Source of the DNA: Methylophilus sp. Leaf416 | GTDB lineage: Bacteria > Pseudomonadota > Gammaproteobacteria > Burkholderiales > Methylophilaceae | DNA length: 64,000 nt | NCBI RefSeq assembly: GCF_001424665.1 | Contig: NZ_LMQS01000002.1 | Coordinates: forward strand, 186,001-250,000 | Direction of reading: 5' to 3' | The notes under the pieces: generated by a model | Told to the model about the DNA's origin: nothing | Seen by the model: only the letters and a program-made list of their open reading frames with translations | Databases searched by the model: none | Part shown: positions 1 to 9,274 of the stretch, in pieces | How positions within the stretch are numbered: position 1 is the first letter of the stretch | How the letters are laid out: every line of letters starts with the position of its first letter | Position numbers and translations under genes: made by a program

Positions 1-86
1 ATCGGGATCCACTCGTTAGGATTTTTAATAAAGGTCGCGCTGTCCTGGTTAATGACACCATCACGATCTAATATAACGAGTTTCAT
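1..86 (-). CDS. gmhB: D-glycero-beta-D-manno-heptose-1,7-bisphosphate 7-phosphatase, N-terminal 28 codons only
   Basis: Reading from the ATG at 86 towards the window edge gives a peptide starting MKLVILDRDGVIN, the HAD-superfamily nucleophile motif (DxDGVIN form) typical of GmhB. GmhB removes the 7-phosphate in ADP-heptose synthesis for the LPS inner core. A Shine-Dalgarno GGAG lies about 9 nt upstream of the ATG. The gene follows glyS on the same strand, an order common in betaproteobacteria. The rest lies outside the window, so another HAD phosphatase of the HisB-N type cannot be fully excluded. Confidence 0.85.
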   Translation of the reverse strand, partial: MKLVILDRDGVINQDSATFIKNPNEWIP

Positions 87-99
87 CAACTTTCTCCGG

Positions 100-120
100 C
101 ATTCCTGAACAACAGGAATG
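100..120. repeat. Short inverted repeat between glyS and gmhB
   Basis: The arms CATTCCTG (100-107) and CAGGAATG (113-120) are perfect complements around a 5-nt loop, just after the glyS stop. There is no T-run after the stem on the minus strand, so it is not a standard terminator. It may modulate read-through from glyS into gmhB. Confidence 0.4.
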
Positions 121-127
121 TCTTACA

Positions 128-2227
128 TTAACTGGCTAATTTCGATAAATCTGCTACGCGGTTCATGGCCTGGTGCAACGTTGCCAGCAGGCCTAAACGG
201 TTCGCCTTCAATGCAGGGTCTTCAGCATTGACCATGACATCCTCAAAAAATGTATCCACCGGTGCTTTAAGCGCAGCCAAGGCTTGCAATGAAGCGGCAT
301 AATCACCGGTTTCAAACAGCTGGTCAGCCTTTGGTTTGGTATTTGCCAGCGCCTGGTGCAACGCTTTTTCGGCCGGCTCCTGCAGCAAGCTGGCGTTCAC
401 TTCCGCCGTGACTTCGCCTTCGACTTTTTTCAGGATATTGCTGACGCGCTTGTTAGCGGCTGCCAACGCTGGCGCTTCCGGCAAGTTAGCGAAAGCCTGT
501 ACCGCAGCTAAACGACGCGGCACTTCTGCCAGCTGGTTGGGTGACAACGACAGCACGGCATCTACTTCCAGCGCGCTGGCGCCCTGATCGCGCAGGTTGA
601 CGGCCAGGCGGTCAAAACAGAATGCCTGGATCGCTTCCGCCACATCAGGATTGCCGTTAAATACGCTTAATGTTTGCGCAATCAGCTTGTCGAATGCCAA
701 TGGTAAATCTGTTTCCATCAGCATGCGCAAAATGCCCAGCGCCTGACGACGCAAGGCAAATGGATCTTTATCGCCGGTTGGTTTTTCGCCTATGCTGAAT
801 AAGCCGACTAAGGTTTCCAGTTTATCTGCCAGGGCAACCACTACACCGACCTGGCTGCGTGGCAGATCATCACCGGCAAAGCGTGGACGGTAATGGTCTT
901 CAATCGCATAGGCGACATCATCGGCCAGCCCTTCATGCTGCGCATAGTAGCGGCCCATGATACCTTGCAGCTCAGGGAATTCACCGACCATATCTGTCAG
1001 CAAATCGACTTTGGATAAACGTGCCGCTTGCGCGACTTTTGCCACAAATCCATCACCTCCGATTTGCTGCGCGATCACAGAGGCAATCATCACCACACGC
1101 TCGTTCCGCTCACCCTGTGAACCTAGCTTGTTGTGGTACACCACTTTAGCCAGGCCAGCCAAACGGCTGTCCAGTGTCTTTTTCCTATCCTGGTCAAAGA
1201 AGAACTTGGCATCTGCCAGGCGCGGACGCACCACACGCTCATTACCACCAATCACTTTGCTGGCATCAGCCGGGTTGATATTGGAAACGATTAAAAACTT
1301 GTTGGTCAGTTTCCCGTTGGCGTCCAACAATGGAAAGTATTTCTGGTTCGCCTTCATGGTCAGTATCAGGCATTCTTGCGGTACAGCCAGAAATTCTTCT
1401 TCAAACTGGCCGAGCAACACATTGGGACGCTCCACCAGCGCAGTCACTTCATCCAGCAAGGCATCATCTTCAATCGGCTTGAGGTTTTCTTTGGCAGCAG
1501 CGGCTTGCAGTTGCTTTACAATTTCAGCACGACGGTCTGCAAAACTGGCAATCACAGCACCTTCGTCGGCTAATTGTTGCGCATAAGTGTCAGCAGAGCT
1601 GAGTGTCACCACTGGATTCTTCGCTTCAAAACGGTGGCCTAGCGTGGTATTGCTTGCGGTCAAACCCAAAGTGGAAACAGGGATAATCTCATCGCCATGC
1701 AATGCAACCAGTCCATGCGCCGGACGCACAAAGTTGACACTTTGCCAGCCGTCATTGATCTGGTAAGTCATCACTTTAGGGATAGGCAACTTGGCCAGCG
1801 TTTCATCAAGGGCTTTTTGCAGGCCTTTCTGCAAATTGGCCCCTGATTGCGTCGCATCCAGGAACAGGATATCCGCTTTGCCATCATTTTCTTTGCGCAA
1901 TCTGGCAACCGCAGATTCGTTTTCACCCAGCGCCTGCAGTTTCTTCAGTAACGCAGGTGTTGCATTGCCGCTGGCATCCAGACCTACAGTCGCTGGCATC
2001 AGTTTTTGCGCGACTTGTTTGTCGGCAGCTTTGGCAGCCACATCCGTAATATGCGCGGCCAAGCGGCGAGGGGAAGCGAACGTAGTCACTGCACTGCTAT
2101 CGGCCAGCAAACCGGAAGCTTTCAGGCTTTCGGCCAATACACCACTGAATGCCTCACCTAATTTATTTAGCGCTTTAGGCGGCAGTTCTTCTACAAACAA
2201 TTCAACTAACAGATTGCGGGTACTCAT
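128..2227 (-). CDS. glyS: Glycyl-tRNA synthetase beta subunit
   Basis: A 699-residue protein starting [20 protein letters not shown], the characteristic GlyS opening, at full family length. With GlyQ it forms the bacterial alpha2beta2 glycyl-tRNA synthetase; the beta subunit carries tRNA recognition, including an HD-like region and a C-terminal anticodon-binding domain. The start codon overlaps the glyQ stop (ATGA at 2224-2227), indicating translational coupling. No truncation or frameshift is visible. Confidence 0.97.
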   Translation of the reverse strand: MSTRNLLVELFVEELPPKALNKLGEAFSGVLAESLKASGLLADSSAVTTFASPRRLAAHITDVAAKAADKQVAQKLMPATVGLDASGNATPALLKKLQALGENESAVARLRKENDGKADILFLDATQSGANLQKGLQKALDETLAKLPIPKVMTYQINDGWQSVNFVRPAHGLVALHGDEIIPVSTLGLTASNTTLGHRFEAKNPVVTLSSADTYAQQLADEGAVIASFADRRAEIVKQLQAAAAKENLKPIEDDALLDEVTALVERPNVLLGQFEEEFLAVPQECLILTMKANQKYFPLLDANGKLTNKFLIVSNINPADASKVIGGNERVVRPRLADAKFFFDQDRKKTLDSRLAGLAKVVYHNKLGSQGERNERVVMIASVIAQQIGGDGFVAKVAQAARLSKVDLLTDMVGEFPELQGIMGRYYAQHEGLADDVAYAIEDHYRPRFAGDDLPRSQVGVVVALADKLETLVGLFSIGEKPTGDKDPFALRRQALGILRMLMETDLPLAFDKLIAQTLSVFNGNPDVAEAIQAFCFDRLAVNLRDQGASALEVDAVLSLSPNQLAEVPRRLAAVQAFANLPEAPALAAANKRVSNILKKVEGEVTAEVNASLLQEPAEKALHQALANTKPKADQLFETGDYAASLQALAALKAPVDTFFEDVMVNAEDPALKANRLGLLATLHQAMNRVADLSKLAS

Positions 2228-3168
2228 GCGGAGGCTTTCTTATTTTGTTCTGCTTTATCGCTTTCCAGTTTGGCGATGACTTCGTCGGCCCATTCTTTAG
2301 GTGCCATCGGGAAACCCATACGCGCGCGGCTATCGAGATAGCTGGCAGCGACTGCACGGGCCAGGTTGCGAATACGGCCAATGTAGGCTGCACGCTCGGT
2401 GACTGAAATGGCGCCACGTGCATCCAGCAAATTAAAAGTATGCCCGGCCTTGAGCACCTGCTCGTATGCAGGCAAGGCCAGTTGTACTTCCATCAAATGC
2501 TTGGCCTGTTTTTCGTGTGCATTGAAGGCGGTGAACAGGAAATCAACATCGGAATGTTCAAAGTTATAGGTAGATTGCTCAACTTCATTCTGGTGGAACA
2601 CATCGCCGTATTTAACCCCCGGTGAGTACTCAAGGTCATAGACGTTTTCCACGCCTTGCAGATACATCGCCAGGCGTTCCAGGCCGTAGGTGATTTCACC
2701 GGTGATCGGTTTGCAATTGATGCCGCCGACCTGCTGGAAGTAAGTGAATTGTGTGACTTCCATGCCATTGAGCCAGACTTCCCAGCCCAGGCCCCATGCA
2801 CCCAGGGTCGGGTTTTCCCAGTCATCCTCCACAAAGCGGATATCGTTTTCTTTCAGGTTAAAGCCCAAGGCTTCGAGTGAGCCCAGATACAGTTCGAGAA
2901 TATTAGCCGGTGCCGGTTTCAGCACTACCTGGTACTGGTAGTAATGTTGCAAACGATTGGGGTTTTCGCCATACCGGCCATCTTTGGGGCGACGACTAGG
3001 TTGTACATAGGCGGCTTTCCACGGTTCAGGACCTAATGCACGCAGAAAGGTGGCAGTGTGGCTGGTGCCTGCACCGACTTCCATGTCATAGGGTTGCAGC
3101 AAGGTACAACCCTGTTTATCCCAGTATTCTTGTAGTTTTAAAATGATTTGTTGAAAGGTCAGCACCAT
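2224..3168 (-). CDS. glyQ: Glycyl-tRNA synthetase alpha subunit
   Basis: The 314-residue protein carries the GlyQ signature from its start, [21 protein letters not shown] chose the ATG at 3168 because the family begins at this motif; an in-frame extension to 3225 adds 19 residues unlike any GlyQ. The alpha subunit is the class II catalytic part that activates glycine with ATP. It sits directly upstream of glyS with a 4-bp overlap, so the two subunits are made together. Confidence 0.97.
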   Translation of the reverse strand: MVLTFQQIILKLQEYWDKQGCTLLQPYDMEVGAGTSHTATFLRALGPEPWKAAYVQPSRRPKDGRYGENPNRLQHYYQYQVVLKPAPANILELYLGSLEALGFNLKENDIRFVEDDWENPTLGAWGLGWEVWLNGMEVTQFTYFQQVGGINCKPITGEITYGLERLAMYLQGVENVYDLEYSPGVKYGDVFHQNEVEQSTYNFEHSDVDFLFTAFNAHEKQAKHLMEVQLALPAYEQVLKAGHTFNLLDARGAISVTERAAYIGRIRNLARAVAASYLDSRARMGFPMAPKEWADEVIAKLESDKAEQNKKASA

Positions 3169-3291
3169 TTTGCCTGATCCGATGAAATGCAAAAGGCAGA
3201 TTTTACCTGATTTACAGGTAGCCACGAAATGATTCGCCGTGCGGAAAGACTGGCAGAGTACTAGGAAATGATTCTTTAACGGAAAGATCGG

Positions 3292-3705
3292 TCAGGTAGT
3301 CACAGTGACTGGCTGGACATGATGCTGGTAATCCACATACGCAGGGATAGCAATGGCCGCCACAATGCCTAATCCGGCAATACCGACAACAAGCACCACA
3401 CCCCAGAATGACCACTTTTTCTGCACCTCATTAAAGTGGGCAACACTATTCCAGCGCTTGTTCCGCCAGGCCCATTCGCGGCCTTTGGCGCCGAGAAAGA
3501 AAGACATGACAAATCCCAGGTAAGGGATCAGGCATAACAAGCCTATCCAGGTTCTGTTGCGGATTGCCCAAATCCAGTTCAGGAAAAACGCGCCCCAGCT
3601 CCAGCCTTTCACGCCATCAGGGATGACTGCATCTTTACCCATACCAGAGGTATTAACGAATGCTGCATCGTTACTTTTAACATCGTCTTTAGTAAAGTCT
3701 TGCAT
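3292..3705 (-). CDS. Small membrane protein with a pilin-like C-terminal helix, function unknown
   Basis: A 137-residue protein. The ATG at 3705 has a good ribosome site (GAGGGA about 7 nt upstream), which I prefer over the TTG 15 bases earlier. A hydrophilic N-terminus is followed by GWSWGAFFLNWIWAI, a hydrophobic stretch, a basic W-rich loop (GREWAWRNKRW) and a final helix (VAAIAIPAYVDYQ). The last helix looks like the N-terminal segment of type IV pilins, but it is at the wrong end of the protein and has no prepilin cleavage site, so this is not a pilin. It lies between lnt and glyQ on the same strand. No function assigned. Confidence 0.7.
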   Translation of the reverse strand: MQDFTKDDVKSNDAAFVNTSGMGKDAVIPDGVKGWSWGAFFLNWIWAIRNRTWIGLLCLIPYLGFVMSFFLGAKGREWAWRNKRWNSVAHFNEVQKKWSFWGVVLVVGIAGLGIVAAIAIPAYVDYQHHVQPVTVTT

Positions 3706-3754
3706 GGTTTTATCCCTCAATCACTAAGCATTGATTCAGTGAGTTCGTCATTGC

Positions 3755-5248
3755 TCAGGCTGAACGTCCAGTGTATCGATGACTTATCAGCAAACCCAGC
3801 GCACTCAATATAATAAACAAGTAATTTCCCCACCAGACATATGGGGTGCTACCTTGATAGCTTTGCGCCTTGCCTACCAGAATCAGACCCTCGTCATGCG
3901 GTGCATGCTGCCTGATCTGCCCATCGTGACCAATAATGGCAGTGGCGCCGGTATTGGTACTGCGTAACACCATACGCCCGGTTTCAAGCGCTCTCACCTG
4001 GCTAAATTGCATATGCTGCTCTGCCGCAAATGACCGGCCATACCAGGCGTCATTACTGATATTCACCAGCAATTCTGCTTCCGGCAGTTGTTGTGCAATC
4101 TCTTCACCGAATACATCCTCATAGCAAATATTCACGCCTATTTTTTGCCCGGCAATGTGCAGTGGTTTTCTGGAAGTACCACGTGACAAATCACTGAGCG
4201 GCATATGTAACAAGTCCTCATATATCCAGCCGAATACGCCTTTTAATGGGATGTATTCGCCGAATGGTACCAAATGACTTTTGGCATAGGATTGCGCAGG
4301 CGAAGTGCCGACACTGATGGCGCTGTTGTAATAATTATTATTTTTTGCTTCAACCACGCCGAGCAGGATATCGCCTTGCTGGCTGACGGCATGCTGTTTG
4401 AGTGCGGCAAGATACGATGGATCAATCTGTTCGGCCAGCATGGGTAATGCGGTTTCCGGCAAAACAATCAGTTTCGCTTCCGCCATGCGTACCATATCCA
4501 GATATTGCCGCAAGGTACGCTGCGCCTGCTCGGGTGACCATTTAATGGTCTGGCTGATATTGCCCTGCAAAAGGGCGACGGTGACAGGTTGCCCGACAGG
4601 ATGGCTCCACGCGATTACTGCCAACACACTGCCAACTGCCAAAAGTGCAACCGTTAATATGCATGCACGTAAACGATTTGCGTTATTCAGCCATGCATAA
4701 GCCAGACTGGCAGCGATGCCTGCCGTCAATGCCGAAACACCATATACGCCGATGATCGGCAAATATCCCACCAACGGACTCGATGGTGCTTGTGAATAGC
4801 CTAAAGTGAGCCATGGGAAACCGGTAAAAATCCAGCTGCGAACCCAGTCTGAAAGTGCCCATAAAAGTGGCGCCATCCACAACAGGTTGCCAGATTTTTT
4901 CGCAAGATAACCAGACAGTGCCGGAAACAATGCCATAAATGCACACAGGCAAAACGTACTGAATCCGGCAAACCACCAGGGCATACCGCCAAAGTCATGC
5001 AGGCTGATATAAATCCAGTAAATGCCAACGCAATATAAACCGATGCCGAACACGAGGCCCAGTTTGAATACCTGACCTGAGGTACTGGCTTGCTGCCAGA
5101 GGAATAACAAAATAGCTAAAGACAACCAAGGCAACCAGAACAGGTAATACGGTGCGAAACCTAATACGGTGAGCGCGCCCAAAGCTAATGCCAATAAAGC
5201 GCGTTGCCAGAGTGGCGCTTGCTGCGCCCAATGCTTGAACCTACTCAA
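3755..5248 (-). CDS. lnt: Apolipoprotein N-acyltransferase
   Basis: A 497-residue inner-membrane enzyme that adds the third acyl chain to lipoproteins. The N-terminal half contains several transmembrane helices; the C-terminal half is a nitrilase fold with the catalytic triad visible: Glu near residue 263 (VLPETALP), Lys near 323 (YAKSHLVPFGEY) and Cys near 374 (VNICYEDVFGE). Length is normal for Lnt. Its start overlaps the stop of the upstream deacetylase gene by 4 bp, so it is the last gene of the glycosyltransferase operon running from 9169. The link to lipid A modification genes may simply be shared envelope biogenesis. Confidence 0.96.
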   Translation of the reverse strand: MSRFKHWAQQAPLWQRALLALALGALTVLGFAPYYLFWLPWLSLAILLFLWQQASTSGQVFKLGLVFGIGLYCVGIYWIYISLHDFGGMPWWFAGFSTFCLCAFMALFPALSGYLAKKSGNLLWMAPLLWALSDWVRSWIFTGFPWLTLGYSQAPSSPLVGYLPIIGVYGVSALTAGIAASLAYAWLNNANRLRACILTVALLAVGSVLAVIAWSHPVGQPVTVALLQGNISQTIKWSPEQAQRTLRQYLDMVRMAEAKLIVLPETALPMLAEQIDPSYLAALKQHAVSQQGDILLGVVEAKNNNYYNSAISVGTSPAQSYAKSHLVPFGEYIPLKGVFGWIYEDLLHMPLSDLSRGTSRKPLHIAGQKIGVNICYEDVFGEEIAQQLPEAELLVNISNDAWYGRSFAAEQHMQFSQVRALETGRMVLRSTNTGATAIIGHDGQIRQHAPHDEGLILVGKAQSYQGSTPYVWWGNYLFIILSALGLLISHRYTGRSA

Positions 5249-6084
5249 TGCGACCCTTTCACAGGTTGGATATCGGTTTTAGAAAGCCAGGTAGAAAAAT
5301 CAGGTGACTGCATGACTTGCCATTCAATAATACGCGCCAATGCAATCGGGTCGCTTTCATCAGCTTTATCGAATGGCATGGCCGGATGACACATTAATAC
5401 CGGCGGCAGATTATGTGGGGTTGACGTTGAGTATTGCTTGAGTTGCCTTGCCCAGGTTAACCAATGCGCCTGGTAATCCGCGGCATCACCCTCAAAATCA
5501 TATACCCCGAGCAAGCAAGGCGACACCCTGAATCCGGCTTGCAAAGCAGCAGTTTGCAATGCTTTTGCACCAAGCCAATGAATCATCCGCGCCTTAAAAC
5601 CGCTATCCGCTGGCGGGCTGGAAATCCTTAACCATGGCCGTGCATAGGCTGATAATTTTCCATAACGCTGTTGCATTTCCGCTAACAACTCATCACGGAT
5701 AATGGGCAACTGATGCACATGCAAATGGCCATCTACATAATCTGGCGCGGTGCCGGTTGCCTGTTCAAAGGCATTTAACTGCTGCTGGATATTGGCGCGC
5801 ACTGCATGTTGATCCAGCAAACCAAGCAGGCTGCGTAACACTAGCACGGGGTGAGATAAGCGCAACGTCCGCGAAAACTGGGTAAAATCCAGATGCAAGC
5901 CGATATCGGCTTTCGCGCGAATTTCCGGGCTTAACTGATTAGCGCTTTTAGCCCAGGTCGGACTGAGGGTCATACACGAAGTGGCCGTGAGTATGCCGCG
6001 TTGAATCAAATCAAGAATCGCGGCATCAATCGCTGCAGATTGTGCAAAATCATCCGCACATACAATGACTTTAACTTTAGCCAT
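5245..6084 (-). CDS. YdjC/ChbG-family carbohydrate deacetylase, NaxD-like
   Basis: A 279-residue protein starting MAKVKVIVCADDFAQSAAID, the YdjC/ChbG metal-binding motif (ADDFG-type Asp-Asp), with later motifs HLDFTQF and DGHLHVHQLP supplying further metal and catalytic residues. Members deacetylate N-acetylhexosamines. In Francisella and Bordetella, NaxD-type members deacetylate undecaprenyl-phosphate-linked N-acetyl sugars for lipid A decoration. Here it overlaps gtrA upstream and lnt downstream and sits with a GT2 and a GT39, exactly the NaxD-type context. A hopanoid HpnK role is less likely because no hopanoid genes are nearby. The substrate is inferred. Confidence 0.85.
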   Translation of the reverse strand: MAKVKVIVCADDFAQSAAIDAAILDLIQRGILTATSCMTLSPTWAKSANQLSPEIRAKADIGLHLDFTQFSRTLRLSHPVLVLRSLLGLLDQHAVRANIQQQLNAFEQATGTAPDYVDGHLHVHQLPIIRDELLAEMQQRYGKLSAYARPWLRISSPPADSGFKARMIHWLGAKALQTAALQAGFRVSPCLLGVYDFEGDAADYQAHWLTWARQLKQYSTSTPHNLPPVLMCHPAMPFDKADESDPIALARIIEWQVMQSPDFSTWLSKTDIQPVKGSH

Positions 6085-6451
6085 GCTTAAAAGCCCAGAA
6101 GCGGCTAAGCAACCAGGTGCTCATCGCAATAACCACCATTACCACACCCAACACAAACCAGAACGGTAATGGCGTGTAAGTAAGTGCCAACCAAACCAAG
6201 GCCTGATTGCCTAAAAATCCTGTTAATGCGACCGCTAAAAATTTGGGAAATGCTTGCTGGTGCCTGGCCTGTGTGCCGCGAAAAGACCACCATCGGTGAC
6301 CGATGTAACTGACCGGGAATGCGGCAAGAAACCCCAGCCAGTTCGCGTCAGATGGCATCCAGCCTAGCGCATGTGCCAGCAAGGCGACTACATAATGCAC
6401 CGCTGCAGCCACTGCACCGACACTGACAAAGCCTAATACTGAAGCGCGCAT
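6077..6451 (-). CDS. GtrA-family membrane protein, probable polyprenyl-phosphate-sugar flippase
   Basis: A 124-residue protein with four predicted transmembrane helices and the family motif near FPVSYIGHRWWSFRG (about residues 48-60) and FWAFKHG at the end. GtrA proteins are thought to flip undecaprenyl-phosphate-linked sugars from the cytoplasmic to the periplasmic face. The gene lies 6 bp after the GT2 gene and overlaps the deacetylase by 8 bp. The job fits: the GT2 loads the lipid carrier, GtrA flips it, and the GT39 uses it. Flippase activity is known only by family association. Confidence 0.85.
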   Translation of the reverse strand: MRASVLGFVSVGAVAAAVHYVVALLAHALGWMPSDANWLGFLAAFPVSYIGHRWWSFRGTQARHQQAFPKFLAVALTGFLGNQALVWLALTYTPLPFWFVLGVVMVVIAMSTWLLSRFWAFKHG

Positions 6452-6457
6452 GAGTAA

Positions 6458-7477
6458 CTAAGCGTCAACCTTAGGTTTTCGACGACGCGGAGGTTTTACT
6501 GCTGCTTGCGGTTTAAACGTTAGCGGTTCCACCACTTCGGCAACAATATAGGGTGGACGGCCTTTGACTTCGTCATACACCCGAGCCAGGTATTCACCGA
6601 GCACGCCAATAAACAACAATTGCACACCTGCAAAAAACATCATGCTGGCGACCACCGTTGGCCACCCTGGAATGGATTCATGAAAGAATAAAGCATCAAT
6701 CACGACCACTGCGCCATAGGCAAACGCTATCAGCGCCAGTACCACACCGGTCAAACTGGCCAACCGTAAAGGTAATACGGAAAAACTGGTAATGCCTGTC
6801 CACGCCAGTGCAATCAATTTGAGTTTTGAATAAGCACTTTCGCCATGTAACCTTGGTAAAGGCGTATAGGGGATACCAATCGATTTATAGCCAACCCAGG
6901 CATAAATGCCTTTCATGAAGCGGTTACGCTCCGGCAGCGCACACAGGGCATCCACCACTTTCCTATCCATCAATCGAAAATCACCGGCATCACGCGGAAT
7001 ATCGATATGGCTGCTGGAACTCATCATGCGGTAAAACAGGCGCGAACCCCATTGCTTGAACGAGGACTCCTGTTCGCGGTCCTGGCGGACGGCATAGACC
7101 ATGTCGTAGCCTTCGCGCCATTTTTCCAGCATGGTAAACATCAGGTCTGAAGCGTGCTGGCCATCAGCATCCATACAAATCACCAGCTCGCCTTTGGCAA
7201 ATCCTAAGCCAGCACTGATGGCGTTTTCCTTACCAAAGTTACGCGAGAATCTGACCAGGGTAACATGATGAACATCTATCAGGCTTTGCACGACCTGCGC
7301 CGTTTGGTCGCGACTGCCGTCATCCACCACGACAATGTCCCAATACGGCGACATTTGCTGCAAGACGCTGCTGATATTTTGCAGGGTACTGGCGATGTTT
7401 TTTTCTTCATTGTAAGCCGGCACCATGACCGTAATATGCGGCTGGGCAGTCGGACGGGCAGAATCTGTGATTGTCAT
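6458..7477 (-). CDS. Family 2 glycosyltransferase, undecaprenyl-phosphate sugar transferase (ArnC/FlmF2/GtrB type)
   Basis: A 339-residue protein. The N-terminal GT-A domain shows VMVPAYNEEKNI, VVDDGSRDQT and CMDADGQH (DxD), and then LIxRDAGDFRLMDR-like residues seen in dolichol/undecaprenyl-phosphate mannosyltransferases and ArnC. Two C-terminal membrane helices (about residues 228-300) complete the GtrB/ArnC architecture. Such enzymes move a sugar from a nucleotide donor to undecaprenyl phosphate at the cytoplasmic face. Neighbouring gtrA, a deacetylase and a GT39 suggest an amino sugar destined for lipid A. The sugar identity cannot be read from sequence. Confidence 0.92.
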   Translation of the reverse strand: MTITDSARPTAQPHITVMVPAYNEEKNIASTLQNISSVLQQMSPYWDIVVVDDGSRDQTAQVVQSLIDVHHVTLVRFSRNFGKENAISAGLGFAKGELVICMDADGQHASDLMFTMLEKWREGYDMVYAVRQDREQESSFKQWGSRLFYRMMSSSSHIDIPRDAGDFRLMDRKVVDALCALPERNRFMKGIYAWVGYKSIGIPYTPLPRLHGESAYSKLKLIALAWTGITSFSVLPLRLASLTGVVLALIAFAYGAVVVIDALFFHESIPGWPTVVASMMFFAGVQLLFIGVLGEYLARVYDEVKGRPPYIVAEVVEPLTFKPQAAVKPPRRRKPKVDA

Positions 7478-7525
7478 GGCATTACATTCTGGTAATGAAC
7501 TGATTGGGATTGTAGCGGATTCAGT

Positions 7526-9169
7526 CTAGTTTTTGGCAGGTGTTGCTGAACGATCATTCGCCTGCAGATTACGCCTGTCTTTCACTACCGCTAGTGACAT
7601 ACCCTGGCGCTCAATATTAACGATAACTTTGCCCTTCATTACTTCGTGGCAATGCATATTGGTGGTTGAAATATAAAAGTCAGCTTCTTCCCATCTTCGT
7701 GTCACCTTAAAGCGGTGATCAAGATAAGGTTCAATTTGCGGTGTATCTACACAAGCACCGATCCAATATGGTTGCGAGCGCTCAGGCAGCTTCATCGCCT
7801 GCAACTGATCCGTGGCCTCTCGCAAAGCACTAGACCAGTAATCGCCTTCCCAATTGAATTGCGCCTGCTTTTGATCGCCAACCAGCAGGTTAAGTCGTAC
7901 ATATTCAAATGGATGTAACTGCACAATATCGATAAATGTAACCAGCATTAACCCAGCCACGACCCCAGCCCAGAGTGATTGATAAACTACGCGGCCGGAC
8001 CAGCGGCTGTTTGCAAAAGCGTCGTACACGGTCATTACCGCCCATGCACCAAGAATCGCCAGCAATGGCAGCAAGAAAGTGAAGTGGCGGACACCGTTAT
8101 AAAGTGCCGGCTTGTCGTTTAGCACAAACATTAAAGGTAATAGAATAGCGGCCAGCAGGGTATGCATAGTAATCCGCGTATTCATGTCGGCGGCCTGTAC
8201 AGCGTTTCTGCATGCCAGCCATAGCAGCGGAATTGTGGCTAACCCGAGCAATGCGGCTTCCGGCAATTTCACCGCCAGATACTGGAACAGGTAACTGCGC
8301 GGCACATCACTGATGTTGTACATAACCCCATTGGCCATGGTCTGCATATTGAAATCAAAATGTGAGAATGATTCAGCGGCTTCGAGAATGTTATCGACAT
8401 CGATCACGCTCCATGGCCAGCAGATGGCCATAAATACAAACGCCAATACAGCAGCAGGCAACAACACCAGCACCATGCGTAACAAGCGTGACAGCACGGG
8501 TGATCCATTCGCTTTATGATCCAGCCATGCACGCCAGATTACCAGCAAGATAAGATAGATCACAGCGAATGCACCGCCTACGCGCAAGCCTAGCGCGCCA
8601 CCGACGGCAAAGCCCAACAATACGATGGCTTTGCCACTGACATTTTCCATATCACGCACCACCAGTGCCGTAGCGTAAAGCGCCCACAACATACAAGCAG
8701 CGAATGGAATGTCTTTGGTATGGGTAAACATGGCACCTGACCAAGATACGGTCAGTAGCAGCATCAGCATGGAGACTAAGGCCAGGCGCTGGCCGCCTAA
8801 TAAATAGGCAAACCGTGAAACACCGTAAAAACCCAGCAGGCCGAACAAGGCGGAGAGTAAATGGCGGATGTCCCAAATCATAATGGGCACATAGGGGTCT
8901 AGCGCAGCCGCAATAATGTCGAACAAACCGCCATACAGGTAAAGGTTGCGGTAGTGAAAAGCATCCTGGTCGGTAAAACCTGAACTGTACCAATCCAGCA
9001 ACATCTGGCCGTATGTATGTTGTACATACTCGTCATTGCTGATGCCATGCTGCCTGAAAGTCAAGGCGACCCAGACAATTAACCCTAACCAGAATAGACG
9101 TGTTAACCAGGTCAGCGTTGAAGCAGACGACAAGTGGGCAGGCGCAGGTTTCATAGGCATTGCGAACAT
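7526..9169 (-). CDS. Integral membrane glycosyltransferase, family 39 (ArnT/FlmK-like)
   Basis: About 547 residues with a dozen hydrophobic segments and a long first periplasmic loop containing the acidic pair ISNDEYVQHTYG, typical of GT39/PMT enzymes, followed by HTKDIPFA and a hydrophilic C-terminal domain from about residue 400. The start is uncertain: an in-frame ATG at 9238 lies inside the phoB terminator, so I use 9169; 9160 or 9154 are also possible and none has a clear ribosome site. These enzymes transfer a sugar from undecaprenyl phosphate to lipid A or another acceptor at the periplasmic face. It is first in the operon with GT2, GtrA, deacetylase and lnt. Confidence 0.82.
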   Translation of the reverse strand: MFAMPMKPAPAHLSSASTLTWLTRLFWLGLIVWVALTFRQHGISNDEYVQHTYGQMLLDWYSSGFTDQDAFHYRNLYLYGGLFDIIAAALDPYVPIMIWDIRHLLSALFGLLGFYGVSRFAYLLGGQRLALVSMLMLLLTVSWSGAMFTHTKDIPFAACMLWALYATALVVRDMENVSGKAIVLLGFAVGGALGLRVGGAFAVIYLILLVIWRAWLDHKANGSPVLSRLLRMVLVLLPAAVLAFVFMAICWPWSVIDVDNILEAAESFSHFDFNMQTMANGVMYNISDVPRSYLFQYLAVKLPEAALLGLATIPLLWLACRNAVQAADMNTRITMHTLLAAILLPLMFVLNDKPALYNGVRHFTFLLPLLAILGAWAVMTVYDAFANSRWSGRVVYQSLWAGVVAGLMLVTFIDIVQLHPFEYVRLNLLVGDQKQAQFNWEGDYWSSALREATDQLQAMKLPERSQPYWIGACVDTPQIEPYLDHRFKVTRRWEEADFYISTTNMHCHEVMKGKVIVNIERQGMSLAVVKDRRNLQANDRSATPAKN

Positions 9170-9235
9170 GAAAAACGAACTCGCAAGCGTATCATGCCGC
9201 AAACGCTTATGATAGTGTGCTCCCCGCCCCGCACA

Positions 9236-9263
9236 CAAAAAAGCCTGCAGGCATGCAGGCTTT
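9236..9263 (-). terminator. Intrinsic terminator after phoB
   Basis: A perfect 10-bp stem, AAAGCCTGCA (9240-9249) and TGCAGGCTTT (9254-9263), with loop GGCA, followed on the minus strand by a T-run. It starts 12 bp after the phoB stop and separates phoB from the glycosyltransferase operon. Confidence 0.9.
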
Positions 9264-9274
9264 AGGCAAAATAA

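Noticed and set aside
957-1586. Long open frame opposite glyS (and similar frames opposite most genes)
   Set aside because: It lies wholly inside a well-supported gene on the other strand and has no family features or ribosome site.
3292-3705. Type IV pilin
   Set aside because: The pilin-like helix is C-terminal, without a prepilin leader or cleavage site.
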